Position numbers and translations under genes: made by a program
The notes under the pieces: generated by a model
The model's database searches: none
Seen by the model: only the letters and a program-made list of their open reading frames with translations
What the model was told of the DNA's origin: nothing
From: Saccharomyces uvarum
Lineage: Eukaryota; Ascomycota; Saccharomycetes; Saccharomycetales; Saccharomycetaceae
Assembly (NCBI GenBank): GCA_947243795.1
Contig: OX365937.1
Location: forward strand, 558,001 to 622,000
Reading direction: 5' to 3'
Length of the DNA stretch: 64,000 nucleotides
Shown: positions 20,508 to 29,271 of the stretch, in pieces
Position numbering within the stretch: the stretch's first letter is position 1
Layout of the letters: every line of letters starts with the position of its first letter

Positions 20508-20518
20508 TTTTGAGGTAC
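20508..20518 (-). promoter_or_regulatory. Rme1-type binding site, proximal
   Basis: The minus strand reads GTACCTCAAAA, matching the Rme1 response element GWACCTCAARA. It lies about 1.92 kb upstream of the IME1 ATG, close to where the S. cerevisiae site is reported. Confidence 0.75.
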
Positions 20519-20587
20519 AGGAGTTAGCCGTTCGTTACCGACAAACTCAGAAGTATAAGCGCGGCATTTAATGTCACTATGTGGACT

Positions 20588-20599
20588 TTTTGAGGTTTC
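20588..20599 (-). promoter_or_regulatory. Rme1-type binding site, distal
   Basis: The minus strand reads GAAACCTCAAAA, one base off the GAACCTCAARA form. It sits about 2.0 kb upstream of IME1 and 80 bp from the proximal site, in the same orientation, repeating the paired arrangement known in S. cerevisiae. Confidence 0.65.
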
Positions 20600-20909
20600 C
20601 TGGTATCGCGTTTTTCTTGCATACATCAGAGAAAAAACTACCCCTTTTGGTGAAAACTATCTTGGCTGTTTGATAGACTACGGTGAGGGAGTTTATAATC
20701 AACATACTCCAAACGTATACAAGCCAGGTTGTGTTGCATATAAAAAAGAAATTCTTGAAGCTGGGAAGAACATAACAGTGAATCGGTTAGGCTTTTTTTT
20801 CCTCCACTAGTATCATACTTTCATGCGTGCGTGCATTTCTTACGCTCTTTTGCCACCGTTTCCACCTCTTTTAGCCGCCTACATTTCTATCGTCTTTTCT
20901 TCTTGTTTC

Positions 20910-20937
20910 CATCCATACATCTTGTTAACCCATACAT
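20910..20937 (+). promoter_or_regulatory. Tandem Rap1 sites of RPL43B
   Basis: Two same-orientation Rap1-like motifs, CATCCATACAT at 20910-20920 and AACCCATACAT at 20927-20937, 17 bp apart. They lie about 275-300 bp upstream of the RPL43B ATG and are followed by T-rich DNA (20984-21000), the usual layout of a yeast ribosomal protein promoter that recruits Fhl1/Ifh1. Confidence 0.85.
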
Positions 20938-21209
20938 AATAAATTTGGCTCTATTTTCTTTAATAGACAGTGCAGTGCCGAATTTTTTGTTTTTTTGTTT
21001 CGTTAGACAGCGCTTTTTCGTGTATGGGGACAAATGATATTCCAAAGAAAGTTCACATTGGGAAAATCGCTCGCAGCCTGGCAAGACTGAATTGAAAAAT
21101 TTGAAATTTCAATTAAAAGTACATGTATATTATCACCATGGCTATTTGATCGATTTTGCATCTATTGAATTTTTTGAAACAAGAAAAGGATAGACAATCA
21201 AAATAAAAA

Positions 21210-21777
21210 ATGTATGCAAATAAATGAACAAATTGAATGATTCAGTGTTTTTATATTGAAGAAAGTTAACCCAGAACAGAGCACAGACCCTATAAAACTG
21301 AACTGTTGAAGTCGATAAATCACCAAGTGTTATAACGAAGCGGAAAGATAAATTATTGTAGTAACACTCCACCATCGCATTAAGGAGACAATCCTGCTAC
21401 TCTCTTCTCCAACTCAATATGAATACGCCAAGCCAATCATGAAAAAAATATCATTAAACAAGTTTCTTTTTTACTAACAAATATTATCATTTTTTTACAG
21501 GGCTAAAAGAACAAAGAAGGTCGGTATCACAGGTAAATATGGTGTCCGTTATGGTTCCTCGTTAAGAAGACAAGTCAAGAAATTGGAAATCCAACAACAT
21601 GCCAGATATGACTGTTCCTTCTGCGGTAAGAAGACCGTCAAGAGAGGTGCCGCTGGTATCTGGTCTTGTTCTTCTTGTAAGAAGACCGTTGCTGGTGGTG
21701 CTTACACCGTCTCCACTGCAGCTGCCGCTACTGTTAGATCTACCATCAGAAGATTAAGAGAAATGGTTGAAGCTTAG
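21210..21777 (+). CDS. RPL43B: RPL43B, ribosomal protein eL43 (spliced)
   Basis: Two exons: exon 1 is just AT (21210-21211) and exon 2 runs 21501-21777, joined to give 92 residues starting [20 protein letters not shown]. The exon 2 length of 277 nt equals that of S. cerevisiae. The intron (21212-21500, 289 nt) has a TACTAAC branch site at 21472-21478 and ends TTTTTTACAG. Its 5' site reads GTATGC rather than GTATGT. The protein has a zinc ribbon with CxxC pairs at 39/42 and 57/60 and belongs to the 60S subunit near the E site. If the first exon were instead at 21123-21124 the 5' site would be GTATAT and the intron 376 nt; I think that less likely. RPL43A is the expected paralogue elsewhere. 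Confidence 0.88.
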
Positions 21778-22002
21778 ACTTTTTATACATTCTCTTTTGG
21801 CTTTTCATTAGGTATATCTATTCCGTAACGACTATGTTTTGTATTTTTTTGTTTACATAAAACCATATTAGTACATAAATTCTAAAAAAACTTGAGCATA
21901 AACTTCCTGCAATACATTCAAAAAGTATCATACATATTATTACGTAGTTGACTTCACACCGTTTCTGTCACGTGATGTGTAGCCTTTTTTTCGGGGGATT
22001 TT

Positions 22003-22014
22003 CGGCTCAATGGA
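22003..22014 (-). promoter_or_regulatory. Carbon source response element, distal (SFC1)
   Basis: The minus strand reads TCCATTGAGCCG, a full match to the CSRE consensus YCCRTTNRNCCG bound by Cat8 and Sip4 on non-fermentable carbon. About 730 bp upstream of the SFC1 ATG. Confidence 0.75.
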
Positions 22015-22064
22015 TGGTGAGGGGTCGTCCCAATCAATTTAGGGGAAAGACTACAGACACATCT

Positions 22065-22076
22065 CGGCCCAATGGA
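22065..22076 (-). promoter_or_regulatory. Carbon source response element, proximal (SFC1)
   Basis: The minus strand reads TCCATTGGGCCG, again a full match to YCCRTTNRNCCG, about 670 bp upstream of the SFC1 ATG and 62 bp from the first copy in the same orientation. Confidence 0.75.
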
Positions 22077-22739
22077 GAATTTTTTAGTAGCGCCCGCCCG
22101 GGGAAAAGGGCGCCAGCAAATCAACCAGAGATTATTAACCGCCCACCTCTGCCGGGATGCCAATCGGAAGGATGCCACATCGTACAACAGCACCTATCTG
22201 GTCCCGGTAAACCGCAAACGGGCTTTATTTGTGACGGAAAAGACCCATTTTTGGTGGGTCGGTGTTAATGATTAGTCCTGGTAGTCATAATAAGCGTGAT
22301 GATGGAGGTAATGATGATACATGGTAGTAGAATTGCTCGAGGTGCCATCTGTTAGCCAATCCTTTGAGATCCTTGTCACTGAGGGCGTCGCCATCTTTTA
22401 CAGGCTACAGTGCATACTCACATATGCATGTGTCTATCTATATATAAGACAGTTCTTGTTTCTTCTTGTTTCTTTGGTTTTCGTTTGTTGTAGCCTTCTC
22501 CTCTTTCTTATTCTTGGCATTTCCCTCTCTGTTTTCAGTCTTTACCATCTATAGCGTTAGTCGGTTTGGAAGGCATTATTGATATTGAGTCATTAGAAGT
22601 AACTTGTCATCTTCCATATAGAACAATTGAAAATACTTGACTTAAAAAGCATTTCTAATCATCAGAAGAAAACAACAAAGGAAGTGTGTATTCTTCTTAG
22701 TCCATAATATAACACAATTACAGAAAAGAAAAAAGTGGA

Positions 22740-23708
22740 ATGTCCCAAAAAAAGAAGGCTTCTCATCCGGCTATCAACCTGATTGCAGGTGGTACTGCAG
22801 GTTTGTTTGAAGCATTATGTTGTCATCCATTAGATACAATTAAAGTTAGAATGCAAATCTACAAACGAGTGGCCGGTATCGAACACGTTAAACCTCCAGG
22901 TTTCATTAAAACCGGGAGCACCATCTACCATAAGGAAGGTTTCTTGGCTCTGTATAAAGGTCTAGGTGCTGTGGTCATCGGTATTATACCAAAGATGGCT
23001 ATCCGGTTCTCGTCTTATGAATTCTACAGAACCCTATTAGTTAATAAGGAAACGGGAATTGTTTCTACCGGTAACACATTTGTGGCTGGTGTCGGTGCTG
23101 GTATCACTGAAGCTGTTCTTGTGGTGAACCCCATGGAAGTCGTAAAAATTAGGCTGCAAGCTCAGCATTTGACTCCAACCGAGCCAAACGCTGGTCCTAA
23201 ATACAATAATGCCGTTCATGCCGCCTATACTATCGTCAAAGAAGAAGGGGTTTCTGCGTTATACAGAGGTGTTTCTTTAACAGCAGCAAGGCAGGCAACA
23301 AATCAAGGTGCCAATTTCACAGTTTATTCTAAACTGAAAGAATATTTGCAGAATTATCACCAAATGGATGTCTTACCTTCATGGGAAACATCTTGTATAG
23401 GTTTGATTTCAGGTGCCATTGGACCGTTTTCTAACGCTCCATTGGATACGATCAAGACAAGATTACAAAAGGATAAGTCGACGTCTTTGGAAAAACAATC
23501 TGGCATGAAGAAAATCATAGTAATTGGTACCCAACTACTAAAAGAAGAAGGTTTTAGAGCATTGTACAAGGGAATAACCCCAAGAGTAATGAGAGTGGCT
23601 CCAGGTCAAGCCGTTACGTTTACTGTTTATGAATATGTAAGAGATCATTTGGAGAATGCGGGAATATTCAAGAAGAATAATAAACCAAAGCCAAAACCAC
23701 TGCAGTAG
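22740..23708 (+). CDS. SFC1: SFC1 (ACR1), mitochondrial succinate-fumarate carrier
   Basis: 322 codons, the same length as S. cerevisiae Sfc1, ATG at 22740. Three mitochondrial carrier repeats are visible with signatures PLDTIKVRMQ, PMEVVKIRLQ and PLDTIKTRLQ, each at the end of an odd-numbered helix, giving six inner-membrane helices. It exports fumarate in exchange for cytosolic succinate, so that glyoxylate-cycle succinate can feed gluconeogenesis on ethanol or acetate. The two upstream CSREs fit the known Cat8-dependent control. The C-terminus is a short basic tail (KKNNKPKPKPLQ). Confidence 0.96.
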   Translation: MSQKKKASHPAINLIAGGTAGLFEALCCHPLDTIKVRMQIYKRVAGIEHVKPPGFIKTGSTIYHKEGFLALYKGLGAVVIGIIPKMAIRFSSYEFYRTLLVNKETGIVSTGNTFVAGVGAGITEAVLVVNPMEVVKIRLQAQHLTPTEPNAGPKYNNAVHAAYTIVKEEGVSALYRGVSLTAARQATNQGANFTVYSKLKEYLQNYHQMDVLPSWETSCIGLISGAIGPFSNAPLDTIKTRLQKDKSTSLEKQSGMKKIIVIGTQLLKEEGFRALYKGITPRVMRVAPGQAVTFTVYEYVRDHLENAGIFKKNNKPKPKPLQ

Positions 23709-24152
23709 ATAGTGAACAATAATATTACAAAAAGAAAATACAAACTAAAAAAGAATAGGAAACAAGATCAAACATTGATTTATTTATCCTCCCCTCTAAA
23801 ATATTCGAAGCAAAGCAGCAATACAAGAAAAAAAACTAAAACTAAAACAAACCAAATAACTCTATGTAATTATATTCATTTTCAATTTGATATTCACTCC
23901 TTTATTTTATTATTTGTGATTCCGTAACCGCGCTTCTCTCCCTAATCCCCTTTTTTGTAAGTAATAATAATATTTGAAAAAAACTGACAGAAATGATAAT
24001 CATATCTATCACATCACTTCAATATATAGGGGGAAGGTTCTTTTTCATTTCTATCCCTTACCATCGTTTCTAAGTCAAAGAAATACATATAATAGAACTT
24101 TCTCAAACAGTTTACATAGATTTTCAAAAATAGGGAAAAGAACCAAGTCAGC
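23709..24152. promoter_or_regulatory. SFC1 3' flank and promoter of the aldo-keto reductase
   Basis: About 440 bp, A-rich just after SFC1, then T-rich, with AATATATAGG near 24020-24029 as a candidate TATA element about 130 bp before the next ATG. No other site recognised. Confidence 0.45.
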
Positions 24153-25010
24153 ATGTCTAATATGGTCCCCAAATTCTACAAATTTTCAAATGGCTATAAA
24201 ATCCCAAGCATTGCCTTGGGTACTTACGATATCCCAAGATCACAAACCGCTGAAATCGTCTATGAAGGTATCAAGTGCGGCTACCGCCATTTTGATACCG
24301 CAGTGCTTTACGGTAATGAAAAGGAAGTAGGTGACGGTATTGCCAAGTGGTTACACGAAGATCCAGAAAACAATAAGCGTGAGGACGTCTTTTATACTAC
24401 TAAGTTATGGAATTCGCAAAACGGGTATAAGAGAGCTAAAGCAGCCATTCAGCAATGCTTGAATGAAGTCTCCGGATTAAAATACATTGATCTCCTATTG
24501 ATTCATTCACCATTGGAAGGTTCAAAGTTAAGACTAGAGACATGGCAGGCTATGCAAGAGGCCGTTGACGAAGGAATGGTTAAGTCTATAGGTGTTTCTA
24601 ATTACGGGAAGAAACATGTCGATGAACTTTTGAATTGGTCACAGCTGAAACATAAGCCGGTGGTCAACCAAATCGAGATCTCTCCTTGGATTATGAGGCA
24701 AGAATTGGCAGATTATTGTAAATCTAAAAACCTTGTCGTTGAAGCTTTTGCCCCATTGTGTCATGGTTACAAAATGACTGATCCAGACCTGTTGAAAGTA
24801 TGTAAAGAGGTAGATCGTAATCCGGGTCAAGTTCTAATCCGTTGGTCTCTACAACACGGTTATTTACCATTACCGAAGACCAAAACCGTTAAAAGATTAG
24901 AAAGCAACCTTGCAGCCTACAACTTTGAATTGTCGGCTGACCAGATGAAAATTTTAGATCATCCTGATGCTTACGAGCCTACCGATTGGGAATGTACAGA
25001 TGCGCCATAA
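24153..25010 (+). CDS. Aldo-keto reductase (YJR096W orthologue)
   Basis: 285 codons, ATG at 24153; the S. cerevisiae protein is about 282. The AKR catalytic tetrad is complete: Asp48 (FDTA), Tyr53 (VLYGNE), Lys84 (YTTKLW) and His118 (LLLIHSP). The C-terminal NADPH-binding part carries the LPKTKTVKRLESNL motif. AKR family members of this group reduce aldehydes and aldoses with NADPH; the S. cerevisiae protein is reported to act on xylose and arabinose. It has no signal peptide or membrane segment, so it should be cytosolic. Same strand as SFC1 and JJJ3 but separate promoters. Confidence 0.93.
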   Translation: MSNMVPKFYKFSNGYKIPSIALGTYDIPRSQTAEIVYEGIKCGYRHFDTAVLYGNEKEVGDGIAKWLHEDPENNKREDVFYTTKLWNSQNGYKRAKAAIQQCLNEVSGLKYIDLLLIHSPLEGSKLRLETWQAMQEAVDEGMVKSIGVSNYGKKHVDELLNWSQLKHKPVVNQIEISPWIMRQELADYCKSKNLVVEAFAPLCHGYKMTDPDLLKVCKEVDRNPGQVLIRWSLQHGYLPLPKTKTVKRLESNLAAYNFELSADQMKILDHPDAYEPTDWECTDAP

Positions 25011-25364
25011 AGCGGGACATTGGATTTTGTATAAACTTATAAACTTTTTCACATTTTTAAAATACTTCTAATTATACATACGCTAAAATCTTTTGATCAT
25101 AATTATATCTAAAGCCATCAAATAAATAAAGAAAATAGTCAATCGATCATCGGCTATCTCACGAAGATTTTGTAGAATCTGTTACCCGGTTTGTGGCTTT
25201 CTGAAAAACTATACAGAGATGCGATGACGTTAGTTGGAAGTGCTTACCACGATCACTATGAATTTTGCCAATAGTGTAAATAGATAAGTCATATCAATCA
25301 AAAATTTTTCGGTTCAGTCGGTACGCTTTTGTTAAATCTTGGTTTAAAACTTCCTTTTGAAATA
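25011..25364. promoter_or_regulatory. Intergenic region before JJJ3
   Basis: About 354 bp; A+T-rich 3' flank of the reductase gene to about 25150, then mixed sequence that should hold the JJJ3 promoter. No named site recognised. Confidence 0.4.
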
Positions 25365-25871
25365 ATGTCATTAGCGAATTCATTAACGCACTACGAAATC
25401 TTAAGAATCCCATCGGATGCTACGCAAGAAGAAATCAAAAAAGCGTATAGGGACCGTCTACTGAATACACATCCTGACAAGCTTACTAAGAATGCAAATA
25501 ACAGAGTAAATAGCGTTACGATAAATAAAATCCAAGATGCTTATAAAATATTATCAAATAATCAAACACGTTGTGAATATGACAAAACGATTCTTGAAAA
25601 CTATAAAAAGCAAGGATTTCATAATTGCGGTGACGGGCTAGACGAGTTTTCACTGGACGATTTCTCATTTGATGACGATAAGCTCGAGTTTATGATGAAT
25701 TGTCCTCGTTGTCAATTTGTCAACGGGTTCCATTTCAGCGAAAATCTTCTAGACGAATGTATTGACAACATAAACATCATTGAACAGACCCATGATGGAT
25801 ATCAATTGTTAACCCAATGTAGTGCATGCAGTTTATGGTTAAAAGTTAATTTTGATGTCGAGGAAGAGTGA
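25365..25871 (+). CDS. JJJ3: JJJ3 (DPH4), J-domain protein of diphthamide synthesis
   Basis: 168 codons from the ATG at 25365 ([13 protein letters not shown]); an upstream in-frame extension begins only at TTG. The N-terminal J domain has HPD at residues 36-38. The C-terminal part is a CSL-type zinc finger with CPRC and CSAC pairs. The protein supports electron transfer by Dph3 to the Dph1-Dph2 iron-sulfur enzyme in making diphthamide on elongation factor 2. It ends FDVEEE, four residues shorter than S. cerevisiae as I recall. Cytosolic. It converges on the YJR098C orthologue. Confidence 0.93.
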   Translation: MSLANSLTHYEILRIPSDATQEEIKKAYRDRLLNTHPDKLTKNANNRVNSVTINKIQDAYKILSNNQTRCEYDKTILENYKKQGFHNCGDGLDEFSLDDFSFDDDKLEFMMNCPRCQFVNGFHFSENLLDECIDNINIIEQTHDGYQLLTQCSACSLWLKVNFDVEEE

Positions 25872-26132
25872 TAACAATCATGAAGAAGGCAAGGTGACTA
25901 GATATATTAAGTAAATTTACTTTATCGAATTATTGTTTATTTATGGGAAGCATTAAGGCGTTTATATAAAAACAGTAACTAATATTAAAAATGACATTCA
26001 GGTAACTAAAACTAAACTTTTCTATGTTTATTCGGAGCGCCATTTGTTTACGCATCTAGATGTATATATGAAAAAATAGAGTAGACAGATAAAAACAGAA
26101 AAATGAAAAAAAAAATGCCTGCTAGAAATGCC

Positions 26133-28097
26133 TCATGAAAGGGGGTTTGCTCTTTCCCTCTCACTATCAACAATAGAAATGAATGCCTTCGCCATTGATT
26201 TCAAATCCGTCATTAAACTGACATGACCTGTGGAACTAGCAATTTTACATACGACTGGAAAACCTCTTTGTTCAGGCAACAACCATTTGTGATGCACAAC
26301 ACCGTCACCAGGACCATAGTAAAAATCTTCGTAATTTCCGTCTCTAATATCTTGTATGCCATTGACCTTGGCGCCTCTGACAGTGGGGACCTGGTTACCG
26401 TAAACCATGGCTAATGGAGGATATTCTTTACTCGGATCATAATCCAAACTATCCAAATAATCCTTAGTACGTTTTAAAGTTCTCTTTAAATACTCACAGC
26501 TATCTTCATAAGACGTGTGGAAGACCTCATCCGAGGGTATATCTTTTACCGATTGTTTGTTGTTATTGCCTGTAACAGCTCGAACTACAGGTGTACTTAA
26601 GACGAACTTAGTAGTGGCGTTCAATGTAGCTTTAAGTGAGAGTGATGACTTGGATTTTTTTGGTAGTAACTTTTCTTTTTCGTCGGCTAATTTACCTCTC
26701 TTTTCATTAACCAGAGGTGATAGGCCAAGATATTTCCAAACTTCTGTATCAAAATAGTCAAAATCATATCTTTTCAAGGTAGTTTTGTCAACAAAACATC
26801 TCCCATCCACTGGTAGAAAATAGAAGCTACTTCTCATAAAAAAGTTTGTTTCTTTGCTGAAAATGGTTTTGTTCCACATTACATCATCTCCAAACCTGAT
26901 AGGACCCAAAATATTTGGACATTGATTGGGAGAACCCACGTAAATAATGCCTCTTATCAAATGCGTACAGTCTTGTAAAACTTTATGTGCCACTAAACCG
27001 CCCATCGAATGGGAAATGATATATACTCCCTTCTTATCACTCTGCTTATCATACAGTTCTTGTAATTTATTCTTCAAATGCTCAGCAGAAATGTCTAGTG
27101 ATAATCTCCAATCATAACCAAACTGCTGAATATTTACATTAGGGTTCGCTTCTAATTTCTTAATCAGTCTTTTAGAGACATCAACAGGACCTATATGCGT
27201 CAACATTCCATCAGGGATGATTTTTTTTTGAGTTGCCAATTCATCTTCATCATTAGGCCCAATCAACAAATCTACTTTCGTCATATTAAAACCTGCCCTT
27301 AATGGGATCCAAATCCGCTTATGAGTAGTTGCATCTCTCAATATACTACCTCGGTAACCGCCCATTATGACAATATCACCTTCTAATTCATTCCATATGG
27401 ATTCTAATCTTGAGCGGTAGTATCCGTCATGAGTTTTGTCGAACGGGTCCGCAGTTATTTGCTTAAAGGAATTCTTCAACGCATCCATTTCCAATGACTT
27501 TTTAACAGCCCTTATTCTGGAATTATCAATACCTTTTTCACCTTTAAATAACTCCATTTCTTCTAATGAAGAAATAGAGTTTGATTTCTTCAGTTTTAGT
27601 CTGATTGCATTCTTCCTCGAATTTTCCTTGATAATCTCATCAGGGGTCTTGGGTAGCACTGTTTTAAATATAGCCAACGGTGAGTTTGATTTGAAATTGG
27701 TATTACCGAATGGTAAGGAAAACGAAAAAGTTTTATGAGAGCTATCATAGCCGCCATCACGGTTGTACGAAATGATTTTATCGAGATCTTCGCCATTGTT
27801 TTCAAGAGGGATAAAGGTCGCGTGCTCCTTTTCTAAATTGCGATGACTGTTAATCGAAGACTGAAGTGGTTCCTTAGTCCTTGCTTCCTGGTTATCATCG
27901 TTGGTACTTTCCACATTACTGTTTATAACTCTTGTGCCACCGATTAATGTCTCCACCTTTTCTACTGTACTAAATTCATATTCATTTACGCTCGCCGAAG
28001 AAGAGCTGATATCACCATTACTATTCATCGAGTTAACGAGTGATTCCTCACTACGATTATCATTTTGACCAACAATATTAACAATTGGATTTCCCAT
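26133..28097 (-). CDS. Lipase-fold protein of unknown role (YJR098C orthologue)
   Basis: 654 codons from the ATG at 28097-28095 (MGNPIVNIVGQN); a GTG lies one codon upstream. The first 200 residues are Ser- and Asn-rich and probably disordered. From about 230 on there is an alpha/beta hydrolase fold related to the LCAT group, with the nucleophile motif SHSMGG (Ser364) and a later GDGVVHHKW segment that may hold catalytic residues. No signal peptide or membrane helix is seen. The substrate is unknown; lipid acyl hydrolysis or transfer is an inference from the fold. Confidence 0.9.
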   Translation of the reverse strand: MGNPIVNIVGQNDNRSEESLVNSMNSNGDISSSSASVNEYEFSTVEKVETLIGGTRVINSNVESTNDDNQEARTKEPLQSSINSHRNLEKEHATFIPLENNGEDLDKIISYNRDGGYDSSHKTFSFSLPFGNTNFKSNSPLAIFKTVLPKTPDEIIKENSRKNAIRLKLKKSNSISSLEEMELFKGEKGIDNSRIRAVKKSLEMDALKNSFKQITADPFDKTHDGYYRSRLESIWNELEGDIVIMGGYRGSILRDATTHKRIWIPLRAGFNMTKVDLLIGPNDEDELATQKKIIPDGMLTHIGPVDVSKRLIKKLEANPNVNIQQFGYDWRLSLDISAEHLKNKLQELYDKQSDKKGVYIISHSMGGLVAHKVLQDCTHLIRGIIYVGSPNQCPNILGPIRFGDDVMWNKTIFSKETNFFMRSSFYFLPVDGRCFVDKTTLKRYDFDYFDTEVWKYLGLSPLVNEKRGKLADEKEKLLPKKSKSSLSLKATLNATTKFVLSTPVVRAVTGNNNKQSVKDIPSDEVFHTSYEDSCEYLKRTLKRTKDYLDSLDYDPSKEYPPLAMVYGNQVPTVRGAKVNGIQDIRDGNYEDFYYGPGDGVVHHKWLLPEQRGFPVVCKIASSTGHVSLMTDLKSMAKAFISIVDSERERANPLS

Positions 28098-28485
28098 CAC
28101 TTAGAGTACTTGGCCTAACTTCAATCAGCCAACCCCCCACTATAGACTTGCACATAGTTTTTGTAGGCCTTTTGAATGATGTGCTATTAACGTCCCAAAA
28201 CTTACTGACGCTTAGTTACCCGGATTCAATATATTGCTTTATTCCCGCAATTGTTTCTGGATTGATGCCATAAACCGTGGCAAAGTAGCCATTAAATGTT
28301 CCAGGAATCAACCAGAGACACGAAATTTGATCAACCCGCCCATGCTTCTAACTTTTCATCTTGCGTTGGTTCGGTTTGATCGAAGTTATAGTAAGGCGGG
28401 AAAACCAGGACTTCAAGGAAATTAGGGGATTATTTCCATTCAAAAGTAGAAAACAACAACTACTATACAGACAGTTACAGACACA
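28098..28485. promoter_or_regulatory. Divergent promoter of the YJR098C orthologue and YUH1
   Basis: About 388 bp between divergent ATGs. Mixed base composition, with no strong TATA box and no named site recognised. Confidence 0.45.
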
Positions 28486-29202
28486 ATGAGCGGAGACGAG
28501 CGTGCCGTGGTGCCAATTGAATCAAACCCTGTAGTTTTTACCGAATTTGCACATAAATTAGGCTTACAGAAGGACTGGGCATTTTTTGATATATATAGCT
28601 TAACAGAGACTGAGTTATTGGCATTCGTACCAAGGCCAGTAAAGGCCATCGTGCTGCTATTCCCAATAAATGAAAACGGCAATTCAACTGTTAATAAACG
28701 GGCTTCAAAAGCAAAAAGTACAGATGTTTTATGGTTTAAACAATCAGTCAAAAATGCATGTGGTTTGTATGCAGTTCTTCATTCATTGAGTAATAACCAA
28801 TCATTGTTGGAACCAGAATCTGACTTGATAAAGTTTCTAGAATCTCAAAGTGACAGTGCGACGCCCAAAACTATGTTTGATGATGCAATCGCTGATCAAT
28901 TTGTCTTGGATGTAATCAAAGAAAATACACAAACCTTTTCTACAGGCCAATCAGAAGCACCAGAAGCTACGGTGGACATCAATCTGCATTACATCACATA
29001 CGTTGAAGAGAATGGTGAGATATTTGAATTGGATGGGAGAAAGCTAAGTGGGCCCATTTCTTTAGGTGAGAGCGATGCAACTGCCACTGATCTGATTGAA
29101 CAGGACATAATCAAACAAAGGGTTGCATCGTATATGAAGAGTGCTGAAAAAGAGGACGTATTGAGTTTTGCCATGCTAGGATTAGGCCCCAACTGGGAAT
29201 AA
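28486..29202 (+). CDS. YUH1: YUH1, ubiquitin C-terminal hydrolase
   Basis: 238 codons, ATG at 28486; S. cerevisiae Yuh1 is 236. This is a peptidase C12 enzyme with the catalytic set in place: Gln86, Cys92 (KNACGLYAVLHS), His168 (INLHYITYV) and Asp183 (FELDGRK), each two residues later than in S. cerevisiae. It cleaves small adducts from the C-terminus of ubiquitin and processes the Rub1 precursor. The gene ends only 69 bp before the AIM25 stop, in convergent orientation. Confidence 0.96.
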   Translation: MSGDERAVVPIESNPVVFTEFAHKLGLQKDWAFFDIYSLTETELLAFVPRPVKAIVLLFPINENGNSTVNKRASKAKSTDVLWFKQSVKNACGLYAVLHSLSNNQSLLEPESDLIKFLESQSDSATPKTMFDDAIADQFVLDVIKENTQTFSTGQSEAPEATVDINLHYITYVEENGEIFELDGRKLSGPISLGESDATATDLIEQDIIKQRVASYMKSAEKEDVLSFAMLGLGPNWE

Positions 29203-29271
29203 TGGCTACATCCGTTATTTTGCATTCAAATATATACTTACATGATTCCTTTTTAAAATATATAGCCTTAT

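Larger units (their letters stand above)
18589..20870 (-). promoter_or_regulatory. IME1 upstream control region
   Basis: More than 2 kb without a credible gene upstream of IME1, as in S. cerevisiae, where this segment integrates mating-type, nutrient and pH signals. Visible: a CCCCT stress element near 19797, a G+C-rich block about 19430-19720, a TATA element on the minus strand at 20421-20430 and two Rme1-type sites further out. Open frames of 60-106 codons inside (for example 18757-19077 on the minus strand and 19465-19713 on the plus strand) lack protein-like composition and I treat them as chance. Confidence 0.75.
21778..22739 (+). promoter_or_regulatory. RPL43B 3' flank and SFC1 promoter
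   Basis: About 960 bp. The first 180 bp are A+T-rich RPL43B 3' UTR. From 21960 to 22270 the DNA is G+C-rich and holds a Cbf1/Pho4-type GTCACGTG (21967-21974), two CSREs and an inverted repeat GACCCA-N7-TGGGTC (22242-22260). A TATATATAAG element is at about 22438-22447. The last 140 bp are an A-rich leader before SFC1. Confidence 0.65.

Noticed and set aside
21967-21974. GTCACGTG as centromere element CDEI
   Set aside because: No A+T-rich CDEII of the right length and no CDEIII follow; the context is the SFC1 promoter, so a Cbf1/Pho4 E-box is more likely.
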